64,000 nucleotides of DNA from NCBI RefSeq assembly GCF_000426245.1, contig NZ_AUEZ01000029.1, forward strand, positions 36,872 through 100,871, written 5' to 3'. The stretch is from Bradyrhizobium sp. Ai1a-2 (GTDB lineage: Bacteria; Pseudomonadota; Alphaproteobacteria; Rhizobiales; Xanthobacteraceae). The number at the start of each line of letters is the position of its first letter. Within the stretch, counting starts at the first letter, position 1. Shown here in pieces: positions 45,647-54,348 of this stretch. The notes below the pieces were generated by a model. The model made no database searches, was not told where the DNA came from, and worked only from the letters and a program-made list of their open reading frames with translations. Both the position numbers and the translations under genes were made by a program.

Positions 45647-46527
45647 GCCAGTTTCCAGGGAAACAGCCATGCGTTGAAGGCCTTGAACAGGAAATCGGAG
45701 ATCAGGCCGATGAGCCCGATAACGATGATGCCGAAGATGATCTGGCCCGTGTTGAGCAAAGCCTGGCTGTCAGTAATCATGTGGCCGATCCCCGACGACG
45801 AGCCGATGAGTTCGGCGACGATGACATAGGTCCACGCCCAGCCCAGAACCAGCCGAAGAATTTCCGCGATCTCGGGAGCGGAGGAGGGTAGCAGCACGCG
45901 GCGGATGATGCCGCCGTCGCCGGCTCCCAGCGTATATGCCGCTTCGACCAGATCGCGTCTCGTGCTGCCCACTGTCACAGCGATCATCAGGATGATCTGG
46001 AACACCGAGCCGATGAAAATCACCATGAGCTTCTGCAGTTCGCCGATGCCGGCCCACAAGATCAGAAGCGGGATGAAAGCGGAGGCGGGCAGATAGCGCG
46101 CGAACGAAACGAAAGGCTCGAGAAAGGCTTCGATCGGCTTGTAGGCGCCCATGAGAACGCCAAGCGGCACGGCAACGAGGGCCGCCAGCACGAAGCCGCC
46201 GACGACACGCCAGATTGTCATGCCGATATCGAACGCGAATCCATGCCTGGTGAGCAGCTCGAAGCCTTCCTGCACCATGGTCAGTGGGTTGGCGAGAAAT
46301 GTCTTCGAAACATAGCCGCCGAAGGTCGCCCAGGCCCATACGGCAACGAACAGCACGAAGAACGCAAGGCCATAGGCCATGCGTTGCCTCGAAGTTACGG
46401 GACTTAAGGGGCGCATCACGGCATTGCTTCCAGGCAGCGCGGCAACCCGCACCGGTCCCTGCTTCACAACCTGGGAAGCGGAACCGGCGCGGCGTGCAGC
46501 GGTGTTACTTGATGAAACTTGCGTCAA
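45643..46527 (-). CDS. Nitrate/sulfonate-type ABC transporter permease of the hut locus
   Basis: 294 residues with about six membrane spans after a 45-residue polar N-terminus. The EAA-type loop reads EAAYTLGAGDGGIIRRVLLP, typical of SsuC/TauC/NrtB. From the 46527 ATG it overlaps the binding-protein gene by 23 bases; Met38 (46416) is an alternative start that would remove the overlap. It partners the ATPase downstream and the binding protein upstream. Confidence 0.87.
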   Translation of the reverse strand: MTQVSSSNTAARRAGSASQVVKQGPVRVAALPGSNAVMRPLSPVTSRQRMAYGLAFFVLFVAVWAWATFGGYVSKTFLANPLTMVQEGFELLTRHGFAFDIGMTIWRVVGGFVLAALVAVPLGVLMGAYKPIEAFLEPFVSFARYLPASAFIPLLILWAGIGELQKLMVIFIGSVFQIILMIAVTVGSTRRDLVEAAYTLGAGDGGIIRRVLLPSSAPEIAEILRLVLGWAWTYVIVAELIGSSSGIGHMITDSQALLNTGQIIFGIIVIGLIGLISDFLFKAFNAWLFPWKLA

Positions 46528-47449
46528 AGAGATCGTCGATCTTCGGAGCAGACTTGATGATGCCGACCTCGAGCAGCAGGTCCGCCGCTTCCTTGTTGAA
46601 GGTCAGGAATTCGCCCGTGAAGAATTTCTGGTTCGCGGCCTTGTCCTGCCAGCGCAGAAATTTTGCCGAGTTGCCGAACTGCTCGCCGGATTGTTTCACG
46701 TCGGCTCCCATGATCTCGTACGCCTTCACCTGGTCCTTTGCGATCAGGTCGAGGGCTTCGAAATAGCTGTCGGCCAAGGCCTGCGCCGCCTTCGGATTGT
46801 CGGTCAGGAATTTCGGTGTGCAGCCGAACGTATCCATGACCATCGGATAGTCGAGCGTGGTGGCGATGATCTTGCCCTTGTCCGGTGCGGCACGTACGGT
46901 CGAGAGATAAGGTTCATAGGTCATCGCCGCATCGTTCTGGCCGGACACGAACGCTTGCGCGGCCGCCGCCGGCTCCAGGTTCACCACCGTGACATCCTTG
47001 ACCGAGAGGCCGTTCTTCCGAAGCATCCAGGCCAATGCGAAATAGGGCGACGTGCCGGGCGCGGAGGCCGCGACCGTCTTGCCTTTCAGGTCCTTGATCG
47101 AGGCGACCTCGTTTCGCACCGCCATGCCGTCGGCGCCAAAGCTCTTGTCGAGCTGAAAGATCTGCTTGGTTGCGACACCGTTCGCATTCCAGGAGATCCA
47201 GGTCTCGACCGTGGTCGCCGCACATTGAATGTCGCCGGAGGCGATGGCGAGATGCCGATCCTTCTGCGGAATTTTCCTCAGCGTCACATCGAGCCCATTT
47301 TTCTTGAAGATGCCGGCCTGGCTCGCAAGCGTGAGCGGCGCAAAGCCGGTCCATCCCGAGATGCCAATGCCGACCTTGACGTCGTCGGCAACTGCCGGCG
47401 CCGATACCAGCAAGGCAAAAACGGCCGTGAATGCTTTCAAACTGCGCAT
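46505..47449 (-). CDS. NMT1/SsuA-type ABC substrate-binding protein of the hut locus
   Basis: 314 residues from ATG 47449, beginning with a signal peptide (MRSLKAFTAVFALLVSAPAV, cleavage near residue 21). The mature part (VKVGIGISGWTGFAPLTLAS) has the nitrate/taurine/thiamine-precursor binding fold. A GGAGGGG run lies about 11 bases upstream. Longer open frame upstream lacks similarity. Co-oriented with hutC and hutF with a 122-base gap, it probably delivers histidine or urocanate to the pathway. The ligand is inferred. Confidence 0.87.
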   Translation of the reverse strand: MRSLKAFTAVFALLVSAPAVADDVKVGIGISGWTGFAPLTLASQAGIFKKNGLDVTLRKIPQKDRHLAIASGDIQCAATTVETWISWNANGVATKQIFQLDKSFGADGMAVRNEVASIKDLKGKTVAASAPGTSPYFALAWMLRKNGLSVKDVTVVNLEPAAAAQAFVSGQNDAAMTYEPYLSTVRAAPDKGKIIATTLDYPMVMDTFGCTPKFLTDNPKAAQALADSYFEALDLIAKDQVKAYEIMGADVKQSGEQFGNSAKFLRWQDKAANQKFFTGEFLTFNKEAADLLLEVGIIKSAPKIDDLFDASFIK

Positions 47450-47571
47450 GATGCTCTTCCCCTCCTGCCGAACTATGGATTGCGTCCCAATGGTTCCTTG
47501 CTCGCCGCGACGAACCCTGCACCAGTCATGTCTGCGTCGCGTTGCATGAATTGTGCCGCGCCGATCATTCT

Positions 47572-48315
47572 TCAGCCGCCCTTGAAACGTGCTATCAGCC
47601 GGTGGGACTCCCCCGGATAGAGCAGGCGTACGGCGGTGACTGTTCGTGCGCTGCGCCAGGTGTATCGATCGATCACCAGGCAGGGTGCGCCGACCGCAAT
47701 GTCCAGTTCGGCCGCAGTGCCCTCGTCGGCCACCATGGCACTGATGGTGTGCTCGGCCTCCGTCCAGGGAACATGATGCAGCAGCCATGAGCCGGGCGGC
47801 TCGATTGTAAAGTCCGCCGCGGCGGCTTCCGGTACCGTGTCGAGATCGATCAGCCTGTCCTCGATGGCAAAGGGCACATTGTCTGCGCTGTGACGGCACG
47901 CGATGGCGATCACCTTGCCGGCCTTGCGGACGCCAAGACGCGCGCGATCGGCGGCGTTCGCCGCACGCCGCGAGCATTGGATGAGCTCATACGCATAGCT
48001 GCGGCCAAGCGCGATGATCTCGGCGCGAATGTCGGCGATCTTGAGCACCGCCGACAGATGCTGCGGACGGCGTACGAATGTGCCCGCCCGCCGCCTTCGC
48101 TCGATCAGGTCGGCCTGCGCCAGTTCCGAGAGCGCCTTGTTCACGGTCATTCGCGAGCAACGATAGCGCGCCATCAACTCGTGCTCGAAGGGAATGCGAT
48201 GACCCGGAGGCCATTCACCAGTCAGGATCCGGCGTTCTATATCGTGCCGAATCTGCTTGTAGAGTGTCAGCCTGTCCGCGGCCTGAAGCTCGTTGTTGTG
48301 GGCGGGGAGGCTCAT
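47572..48315 (-). CDS. hutC: HutC, GntR-family repressor of histidine utilisation
   Basis: 247 residues from ATG 48315, overlapping the hutF stop (ATGA). The N-terminal winged helix-turn-helix (about 16-78: LYKQIRHDIERRILTGEWPPG and CSRMTVNKALSELAQADLIE) is followed by a UTRA ligand-binding domain (about 95-245), ending GESHRLIARFKG. HutC proteins repress hut operons and are released by urocanate. The palindromes at 49705-49726, between hutF and hutI, are the obvious operator candidate. Confidence 0.92.
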   Translation of the reverse strand: MSLPAHNNELQAADRLTLYKQIRHDIERRILTGEWPPGHRIPFEHELMARYRCSRMTVNKALSELAQADLIERRRRAGTFVRRPQHLSAVLKIADIRAEIIALGRSYAYELIQCSRRAANAADRARLGVRKAGKVIAIACRHSADNVPFAIEDRLIDLDTVPEAAAADFTIEPPGSWLLHHVPWTEAEHTISAMVADEGTAAELDIAVGAPCLVIDRYTWRSARTVTAVRLLYPGESHRLIARFKGG

Positions 48316-49670
48316 GCCAGCAGCCTCCGAACGGTCGCGTTGAACTGCGCGCGTGCTCGCTCGCGGAGCCGATGATGCCCGCCCGCGACGAGCTTGTGTC
48401 CACCCGCCCAGACACAATCGATGGCTGTCCCGCCAGCGGCAAAAATCCAGCCGTCGAGGATGGCATCGCCGCAGCGTCCGGCCAGAGAGGGATGCGTGAT
48501 GTCGAGGGATACGATGTCGGCGCGCGCGCCTTGTTGTATTCCCGCGCCGGTCTGCGCCAGCGCCTGTGCACCGCCCGCGAGCACGCCGTCGAGCAACGCA
48601 CGGCCAGTCGAGCTGCCGGACCCGCCGGACAGCACATTGCGTTCGCGATGCTTCAGGCGCTGACCATATTCGAGCTGGCGCAACTCATCGGTCACGCCGA
48701 CCAGGACATTGGAATCGGTGCCGACACCAAATCGGCCGCCGGCATCAACGAAGTCGCGGGCCGGGAAAATGCCGTCGCCGAGGCTCGCTTCGGTCACCGG
48801 GCAGAGGCCGGCGACTGCGCCCCTGCTCGCAAGCGAGGCGACTTCCGTCGGCGTTGCGTGCGTGGCATGGATCAGGCACCAGCGCTGATCGACGGGCGCA
48901 TGCTCAAGCAACCATTCGACCGGCCGCTGGCCCGACCAGGCAACGCAATCCTCGACCTCCCTGACTTGCTCGGCGGCATGGATATGGATCGGCGCGCCAT
49001 GTGCCATCGGCACGATTGCAGCCAGTTCGTTGGGCGTCACGGCGCGCAGGCTGTGCGGGGCAATGCCGATATTGGCTCCGCCCAATGTTCTGATGGCGTT
49101 CCGTGAGGCATCAACCAGCGACGCAAACTGGTCGATCGAGCAGATGAAACGGCGCTGGCCGGCATGCGGCGCGGCGCCGCCAAAGGAGCTGTGCGCATAG
49201 AAACTCGGCAGCAGCGTCAGTCCGATGCCGGCATTCTCGGCCGCCTGCGCAATTCGTGTCGCCATCTCGGCGACGTTGGCATAGGGCGTGCCGTCGCGAT
49301 CATGATGGAGATAGTGGAATTCGCCAACCCGCGTGTAGCCGCGCTCCAGCATCTCGACATAAAGCAGGGTCGCGACGCTCTCGACGTCTTCCGGCGTCAT
49401 CTCCAGCGCAAAGCGATACATGGTCTCGCGCCACGTCCAGAACGTATCGGCCATGTTGCCGCGCGTCTCGGCAAGGCCCGCCATGCCGCGCTGGAACGCG
49501 TGACTGTGCAGGCTGGCTATCCCCGGGATTGCCAAGTGATGCCGCTCGTCATGCGCTTCCGGCGCCACGCCGACCACAAGCTTGACGACGATCCCATCGG
49601 CGACGACGACCCGCACGTCATCGGCCCACCCCGACGGCAGCAACGCGGATGCGAAGTGCAGGTTTGTCAT
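48312..49670 (-). CDS. hutF: Formimidoylglutamate deiminase HutF
   Basis: 452 residues, amidohydrolase superfamily. It has metal-binding SLHSHAFQRGMAG (about 53-65), HIHAAEQ, the LIHATHAT segment and GTDSNVLV. The closest alternatives are HutI-like or guanine-deaminase-like enzymes, but HAFQRGMAG and FHYLHHD are characteristic of HutF. It converts N-formimidoyl-L-glutamate to N-formyl-L-glutamate and ammonia, the five-step histidine route, which then needs HutG. It is divergent from hutI across an 82-base operator region. Confidence 0.93.
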   Translation of the reverse strand: MTNLHFASALLPSGWADDVRVVVADGIVVKLVVGVAPEAHDERHHLAIPGIASLHSHAFQRGMAGLAETRGNMADTFWTWRETMYRFALEMTPEDVESVATLLYVEMLERGYTRVGEFHYLHHDRDGTPYANVAEMATRIAQAAENAGIGLTLLPSFYAHSSFGGAAPHAGQRRFICSIDQFASLVDASRNAIRTLGGANIGIAPHSLRAVTPNELAAIVPMAHGAPIHIHAAEQVREVEDCVAWSGQRPVEWLLEHAPVDQRWCLIHATHATPTEVASLASRGAVAGLCPVTEASLGDGIFPARDFVDAGGRFGVGTDSNVLVGVTDELRQLEYGQRLKHRERNVLSGGSGSSTGRALLDGVLAGGAQALAQTGAGIQQGARADIVSLDITHPSLAGRCGDAILDGWIFAAGGTAIDCVWAGGHKLVAGGHHRLRERARAQFNATVRRLLA

Positions 49671-49704
49671 GTTTCGTGCCGGCTGGACAGAACGTCGACA
49701 CGAT

Positions 49705-49726
49705 TATATGTCTAGACATATATGTC
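49705..49726. promoter_or_regulatory. Overlapping palindromes, probable HutC operator
   Basis: TATATGTCTAGACATATA (49705-49722) is a perfect 18-base palindrome. GACATATATGTC (49715-49726) is a perfect 12-base palindrome sharing its right half. The block thus holds three alternating copies of the half-site TATATGTC. It lies in the 82-base divergent region between hutF and hutI, where a HutC/GntR repressor could control both directions. Confidence 0.65.
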
Positions 49727-49752
49727 AAGCTTCGGGCACCGGAGGACGACAA

Positions 49753-50967
49753 ATGGCCGAACGCTTCGATCGTATCTGGCACAATGCCCGGCTCGCCACG
49801 ATGCAGGAGAATCTGCCGGATCTCGGCGTCATGGAGCATGGCCTGATCGCTGCCCGCGATGGCCGGATCGCCTATGCGGGCGCGCAATCCGATTTCCCGG
49901 GTGATGCCGACGCGACCGAGCGGATCGACTGCGCCGGTCGATGGATCACGCCGGGGTTGGTGGATTGTCACACCCACCTCGTCTTCGGTGGGAACCGCGC
50001 ACACGAATTCGAGCTGCGGCTTAAGGGCGCAAGCTACGAAGAGATCGCGCGGGCTGGCGGCGGCATCGTCTCCACTGTTGCGGCGACTCGAAGCGCGAGC
50101 GAGGCCGATCTTGTCGCCGGTGCGCTGCCGAGGCTCGACGCGCTGATCCGCGAGGGTGTCACGACGATCGAAATCAAGTCCGGCTACGGCCTCAACACCG
50201 AGACCGAGACGCGGCAGCTTTCGGCCGCGCGTGCACTTGGCCGCGCCCGACCGATCGCGGTCCGCACGACCTTTCTTGGCGCACATGCCCTTCCGCCGGA
50301 AGCTTCCGGCGACAAGGATCGCTACATCGATCTGGTTTGCCAACAGATGCTGCCGGCGGTGGCGCAATCGGGACTTGCGGATGCCGTGGATGCGTTCATG
50401 GAAGGCATTGCGTTCTCGCGGGATCAAACAGCGCGCGTGTTCGAGGCGGCGAAGGCCCTTGGTTTGCCGGTCAAGCTTCACGCCGATCAACTATCGAACC
50501 TCGGCGGCGCATCGCTTGCCGCGGAATATTCAGCCCTTTCCGCCGATCATCTGGAGCACACTGATGAGGCCGGGGCTCAAGCGATGGCGGCGGCGGGTAC
50601 GGTTGCGGTCCTGTTGCCGGGCGCCTTCTATTTCATCCGCGAGACGACGAAACCGCCAATCGAGCATTTCCGTGCCCACGGCGTCAAGATGGCCTTGGCG
50701 ACCGACTGCAATCCCGGCAGCTCGCCGCTGACGTCGCTTCTGCTCACGATGAACATGGGGGCGACGCTGTTCCGGATGACCGTCGCCGAATGTCTTGCCG
50801 GCGTGACACGGGAGGGCGCGCGTGCGCTGCACCTTTTGGGTGAAACAGGCACGCTCGAGGCTGGCAAATGGTGTGATCTCGCGATCTGGGACATCGAACG
50901 GCCTGCCGAGCTCGTCTACCGGATCGGATTCAATCCCCTGCATAGCCGGGTGTGGAGGGGGCAATGA
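49753..50967 (+). CDS. hutI: Imidazolonepropionase HutI
   Basis: 404 residues from ATG 49753 (GGAGG seven bases upstream). Amidohydrolase fold with the metal site VDCHTHLVFGGNRAHEF, then TTIEIKSGYGL, KLHADQLSN, SADHLEHT, and TDCNPGSSP. It opens 4-imidazolone-5-propionate to N-formimidoyl-glutamate. First gene of the rightward hutI-hutH-hutU run; its stop overlaps the hutH start by four bases. Confidence 0.96.
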   Translation: MAERFDRIWHNARLATMQENLPDLGVMEHGLIAARDGRIAYAGAQSDFPGDADATERIDCAGRWITPGLVDCHTHLVFGGNRAHEFELRLKGASYEEIARAGGGIVSTVAATRSASEADLVAGALPRLDALIREGVTTIEIKSGYGLNTETETRQLSAARALGRARPIAVRTTFLGAHALPPEASGDKDRYIDLVCQQMLPAVAQSGLADAVDAFMEGIAFSRDQTARVFEAAKALGLPVKLHADQLSNLGGASLAAEYSALSADHLEHTDEAGAQAMAAAGTVAVLLPGAFYFIRETTKPPIEHFRAHGVKMALATDCNPGSSPLTSLLLTMNMGATLFRMTVAECLAGVTREGARALHLLGETGTLEAGKWCDLAIWDIERPAELVYRIGFNPLHSRVWRGQ

Positions 50968-52553
50968 GCGTTCCGGCTGCGCCGATCGTCGTCGCGCCGG
51001 GAAAGGTCACGCTCGACGGTTTCGCACGGGTGCTCGCAGGCGCCTCAGTCGTGCTCGAACCATCGTTCTGGGCGCGGGTCGATGCGGCGTCTCATATCGT
51101 TGCGCAGGCTGCTCGTGCAGACGCGCCGGTTTACGGCATCAACACCGGATTCGGAAAACTCGCATCGACACGTATTGCTCCCGATCAGACTGCGATTCTT
51201 CAACGCAATCTCATCGTCTCTCATTGCTGCGGGGTAGGGCAAGCCTCGTCGGAACCGATTGTTCGACTGATGATGGCCTTGAAGATCGTCTCGCTCGGGC
51301 GAGGCGCTTCGGGCGTGCGCCGTGAAGTCATCGAGCAATTGCAGATGATGCTGGTGCGCGGCGTTTGTCCGCTGGTACCGCAGCAGGGTTCGGTCGGCGC
51401 ATCCGGCGATCTGGCGCCGCTTGCACATATGACGGCTGTGATGATCGGGGAAGGGCAAGCGATCCTCGATGGACGGTTCGTTCCGGGCCGCGACGCGCTT
51501 GCCGCTGCCGGTCTTGCGCCGCTGACGCTCGGACCGAAGGAGGGGCTCGCCCTCATCAATGGCACTCAGTTCTCCACGGCTTACGCCATCTCCGGCGTCG
51601 TGCGCGCCCACCGCCTGGCCTGCGCAGCGCTGGTGACTGGGGCTCTTTCGGTCGATGCCGCCATGGCTTCGACCGCGCCGTTCCGTCCCGAGGTCCAGCA
51701 ATTGCGCGGACACATCGGCCAGACTGCTGCCGGCGCGGCACTGACGGCGCTGCTCGCCGGCAGCGACATTCGTCAGTCGCATCTCGAAGGCGATGAGCGG
51801 GTGCAGGATCCCTATTGTCTGCGCTGCCAGCCGCAGGTTGCCGGCGCCGCGCTCGACCTGCTGGCACAAGCGGCCCGCACGCTGACGATCGAGGCCAATG
51901 CCGTCACTGACAATCCGCTTGTGTTGGTCGAGACCGGCGAGATCGTCTCGGGCGGCAACTTCCACGCCGAGCCGGTGGCCTTTGCCGCGGACCAGATTGC
52001 GCTCGCGCTTTCGGAGATCGGTGCGATCAGCGAACGGCGAATCGCGACCCTGGTCGATCCCGCGCTGAATTTCGGCCTGCCGCCGTTCCTCACAACTGAG
52101 CCTGGCATCAATTCCGGATTCATGATCGCCGAAGTGACGGCTGCTGCGCTCTATGCCGAGAACAAACAGCGCGCGTCGGCTTGCTCGATCGACTCAACTC
52201 CCACCAGCGCCAATCAGGAAGATCACGTCTCGATGGCCGCACACGCTGCGCGCCGGCTGTCCGATATGGCCGACAACCTGGCGACGATCTTGGGTATCGA
52301 GCTGCTGGTCGCGGCGCAGGGCATCACCCTTCGCGCGCCGCATTTGACCAGCGCTCCGCTTGCTGCGGTCATTGCTGAATTGCGCGCGCATGTGCCGGCG
52401 TTGGGTGCCGACCGCTATATGGCCGATGATCTCGCCAAGGCAACTGCGCTGGTCGAAGCCGGTGCATTGCCTGCCGCTGCGCTCTCCGTGCTTGCGGACA
52501 ATCCGTTTCCGATCCTTGTCTCGAATCCAGCCGAAAAGGGCGATCCGTCATGA
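50964..52553 (+). CDS. hutH: Histidine ammonia-lyase HutH
   Basis: 529 residues; about 510 is usual. ATG 50964 overlaps the hutI stop. Ala146-Ser147-Gly148 in GSVGASGDLAPLAH forms the MIO electrophile. VYGINTGFGKLA carries the catalytic Tyr, and QDPYCLRCQPQVAG and STPTSANQEDHVSM are standard lyase segments. It deaminates L-histidine to urocanate, the first committed step. Translationally coupled to hutU (ATGA at 52550). Confidence 0.96.
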   Translation: MSVPAAPIVVAPGKVTLDGFARVLAGASVVLEPSFWARVDAASHIVAQAARADAPVYGINTGFGKLASTRIAPDQTAILQRNLIVSHCCGVGQASSEPIVRLMMALKIVSLGRGASGVRREVIEQLQMMLVRGVCPLVPQQGSVGASGDLAPLAHMTAVMIGEGQAILDGRFVPGRDALAAAGLAPLTLGPKEGLALINGTQFSTAYAISGVVRAHRLACAALVTGALSVDAAMASTAPFRPEVQQLRGHIGQTAAGAALTALLAGSDIRQSHLEGDERVQDPYCLRCQPQVAGAALDLLAQAARTLTIEANAVTDNPLVLVETGEIVSGGNFHAEPVAFAADQIALALSEIGAISERRIATLVDPALNFGLPPFLTTEPGINSGFMIAEVTAAALYAENKQRASACSIDSTPTSANQEDHVSMAAHAARRLSDMADNLATILGIELLVAAQGITLRAPHLTSAPLAAVIAELRAHVPALGADRYMADDLAKATALVEAGALPAAALSVLADNPFPILVSNPAEKGDPS

Positions 52554-54220
52554 ACCGCCGAGTGGACAACGACCGTACGATCCGCGCGCCCTGGGGCGGC
52601 GAGATCAGCGCCAGGAGCTGGTTGACAGAAGCGCCGCTCCGCATGCTGATGAACAATCTCGATCCGGAGGTTGCGGAGCGTCCAAGCGAGCTCGTCGTCT
52701 ACGGCGGAATCGGTCGTGCCGCGCGCGACTGGGACAGCTTCGACCGCATCGTTACCTCCCTGCGCAAGCTGGAAGCCGACCAGACGTTGCTGGTTCAGTC
52801 GGGCAAGCCGGTTGGAATCTTCCGCACCCATCCGGATGCGCCGCGGGTCCTGATCGCGAACTCGAACCTGGTGCCGCATTGGGCGACGCTCGATCACTTC
52901 AACGCGCTCGACCGGCAAGGCCTGATGATGTTCGGGCAAATGACTGCCGGGTCCTGGATCTATATCGGCAGCCAGGGCATCGTGCAGGGGACCTACGAGA
53001 CGTTTGTCGAGGTCGGGCGACGCCATTACGGCGGCAGCCTTGAGGGCAAGTGGATCCTCACGGCGGGCCTGGGCGGCATGGGCGGCGCGCAACCGCTCGC
53101 TGCGACCATGGCGGGCGCGTCGCTGCTTGCAATCGAATGCCAGCCGAGCCGCATCGAAATGCGGCTGCGCACGGGATACCTCGATCGACAGGCGAGCACG
53201 CTGGATGAGGCGCTCGCGATCGTGGCCGAGAGTACGCAGAGCAAGAAGCCGTTGTCGGTCGGCCTGCTCGGCAATGCGGCCGAGATTTTTCCGGAACTGG
53301 TACGGCGCGGGGTGAAGCCCGACATCGTCACCGACCAGACCAGCGCGCACGATCCCATCAATGGCTACCTGCCCAAGGGGTGGTCGCTTGCCGAGTGGGA
53401 GACAAGACGCGCCAGCAATCCGAAGGCGGTCGAAGCCGCGGCCAAGACGTCCATGGTCGATCACGTCAAGGCCATGCTGGACTTCCATGTCCAAGGAATT
53501 CCCACACTCGACTATGGCAACAACATTCGTCAGATGGCGAAGGATATGGGACTGCAGAACGCATTCGATTTTCCCGGCTTCGTTCCGGCCTATATCCGTC
53601 CGCTGTTTTGCCGGGGCGTCGGGCCGTTCCGGTGGGCGGCGCTGTCGGGTGATCCGGACGACATCTTCAGGACGGATGCCAAGGTCAAGGAGTTGATGCC
53701 CGAGGACAAGCACCTGCACAACTGGCTCGATATGGCGAGAGCCCGGATCAAGTTTCAGGGGTTGCCGGCGCGGATTTGCTGGGTAGGTCTTGGCGACCGC
53801 CACCGGCTGGGCCTCGCCTTCAACGAGATGGTGGCACGCGGCGAACTGAAGGCGCCCATCGTGATCGGTCGCGACCATCTCGACAGCGGCTCGGTTGCAA
53901 GTCCGAACCGGGAAACGGAAGCGATGCGCGACGGTTCTGATGCAGTATCAGACTGGCCGCTGCTCAATGCTCTTCTGAATTGTGCCAGCGGCGCGACATG
54001 GGTCTCCCTGCATCATGGCGGGGGCGTCGGCATCGGCTATTCGCAACACGCCGGAATGGTGATTGTCGCAGACGGAAGCCCGGAGGCGGCACGCCGGATT
54101 GAACGGGTGCTCTGGAACGATCCGGCGAGCGGTGTCATGCGGCACGCCGATGCGGGCTATGAAAGTGCGATTGCATGTGCCCGCGCGAACGGGCTCGATC
54201 TGCCGGGCTTGGCGCCATAG
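52550..54220 (+). CDS. hutU: Urocanate hydratase HutU
   Basis: 556 residues, the normal family length. The NAD-dependent urocanase fold is seen in GKPVGIFRTHPDAPRVLIAN, GGLGGMGGAQPLAATMAG (dinucleotide-binding), TDQTSAHDPINGYLP and the C-terminal NGATWVSLHHGGGVG-like segment (CASGATWVSLHHGGGVGIGY). It converts urocanate to imidazolonepropionate. The last gene of the run: no hutG, hutD or folate-linked gene follows within the window. Confidence 0.96.
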   Translation: MNRRVDNDRTIRAPWGGEISARSWLTEAPLRMLMNNLDPEVAERPSELVVYGGIGRAARDWDSFDRIVTSLRKLEADQTLLVQSGKPVGIFRTHPDAPRVLIANSNLVPHWATLDHFNALDRQGLMMFGQMTAGSWIYIGSQGIVQGTYETFVEVGRRHYGGSLEGKWILTAGLGGMGGAQPLAATMAGASLLAIECQPSRIEMRLRTGYLDRQASTLDEALAIVAESTQSKKPLSVGLLGNAAEIFPELVRRGVKPDIVTDQTSAHDPINGYLPKGWSLAEWETRRASNPKAVEAAAKTSMVDHVKAMLDFHVQGIPTLDYGNNIRQMAKDMGLQNAFDFPGFVPAYIRPLFCRGVGPFRWAALSGDPDDIFRTDAKVKELMPEDKHLHNWLDMARARIKFQGLPARICWVGLGDRHRLGLAFNEMVARGELKAPIVIGRDHLDSGSVASPNRETEAMRDGSDAVSDWPLLNALLNCASGATWVSLHHGGGVGIGYSQHAGMVIVADGSPEAARRIERVLWNDPASGVMRHADAGYESAIACARANGLDLPGLAP

Positions 54221-54348
54221 GGCGTCCTTGGCGTTGACCACAACGGTCAGCCGCTGATCGCAGGGGCGGATCGATCGTCTTGTCGTGGTTACGGTTGGGT
54301 CGCGCAGAGTGCGCCGGCGCTGATGAAGCAGGCTTGGTCGCCGCGGGA

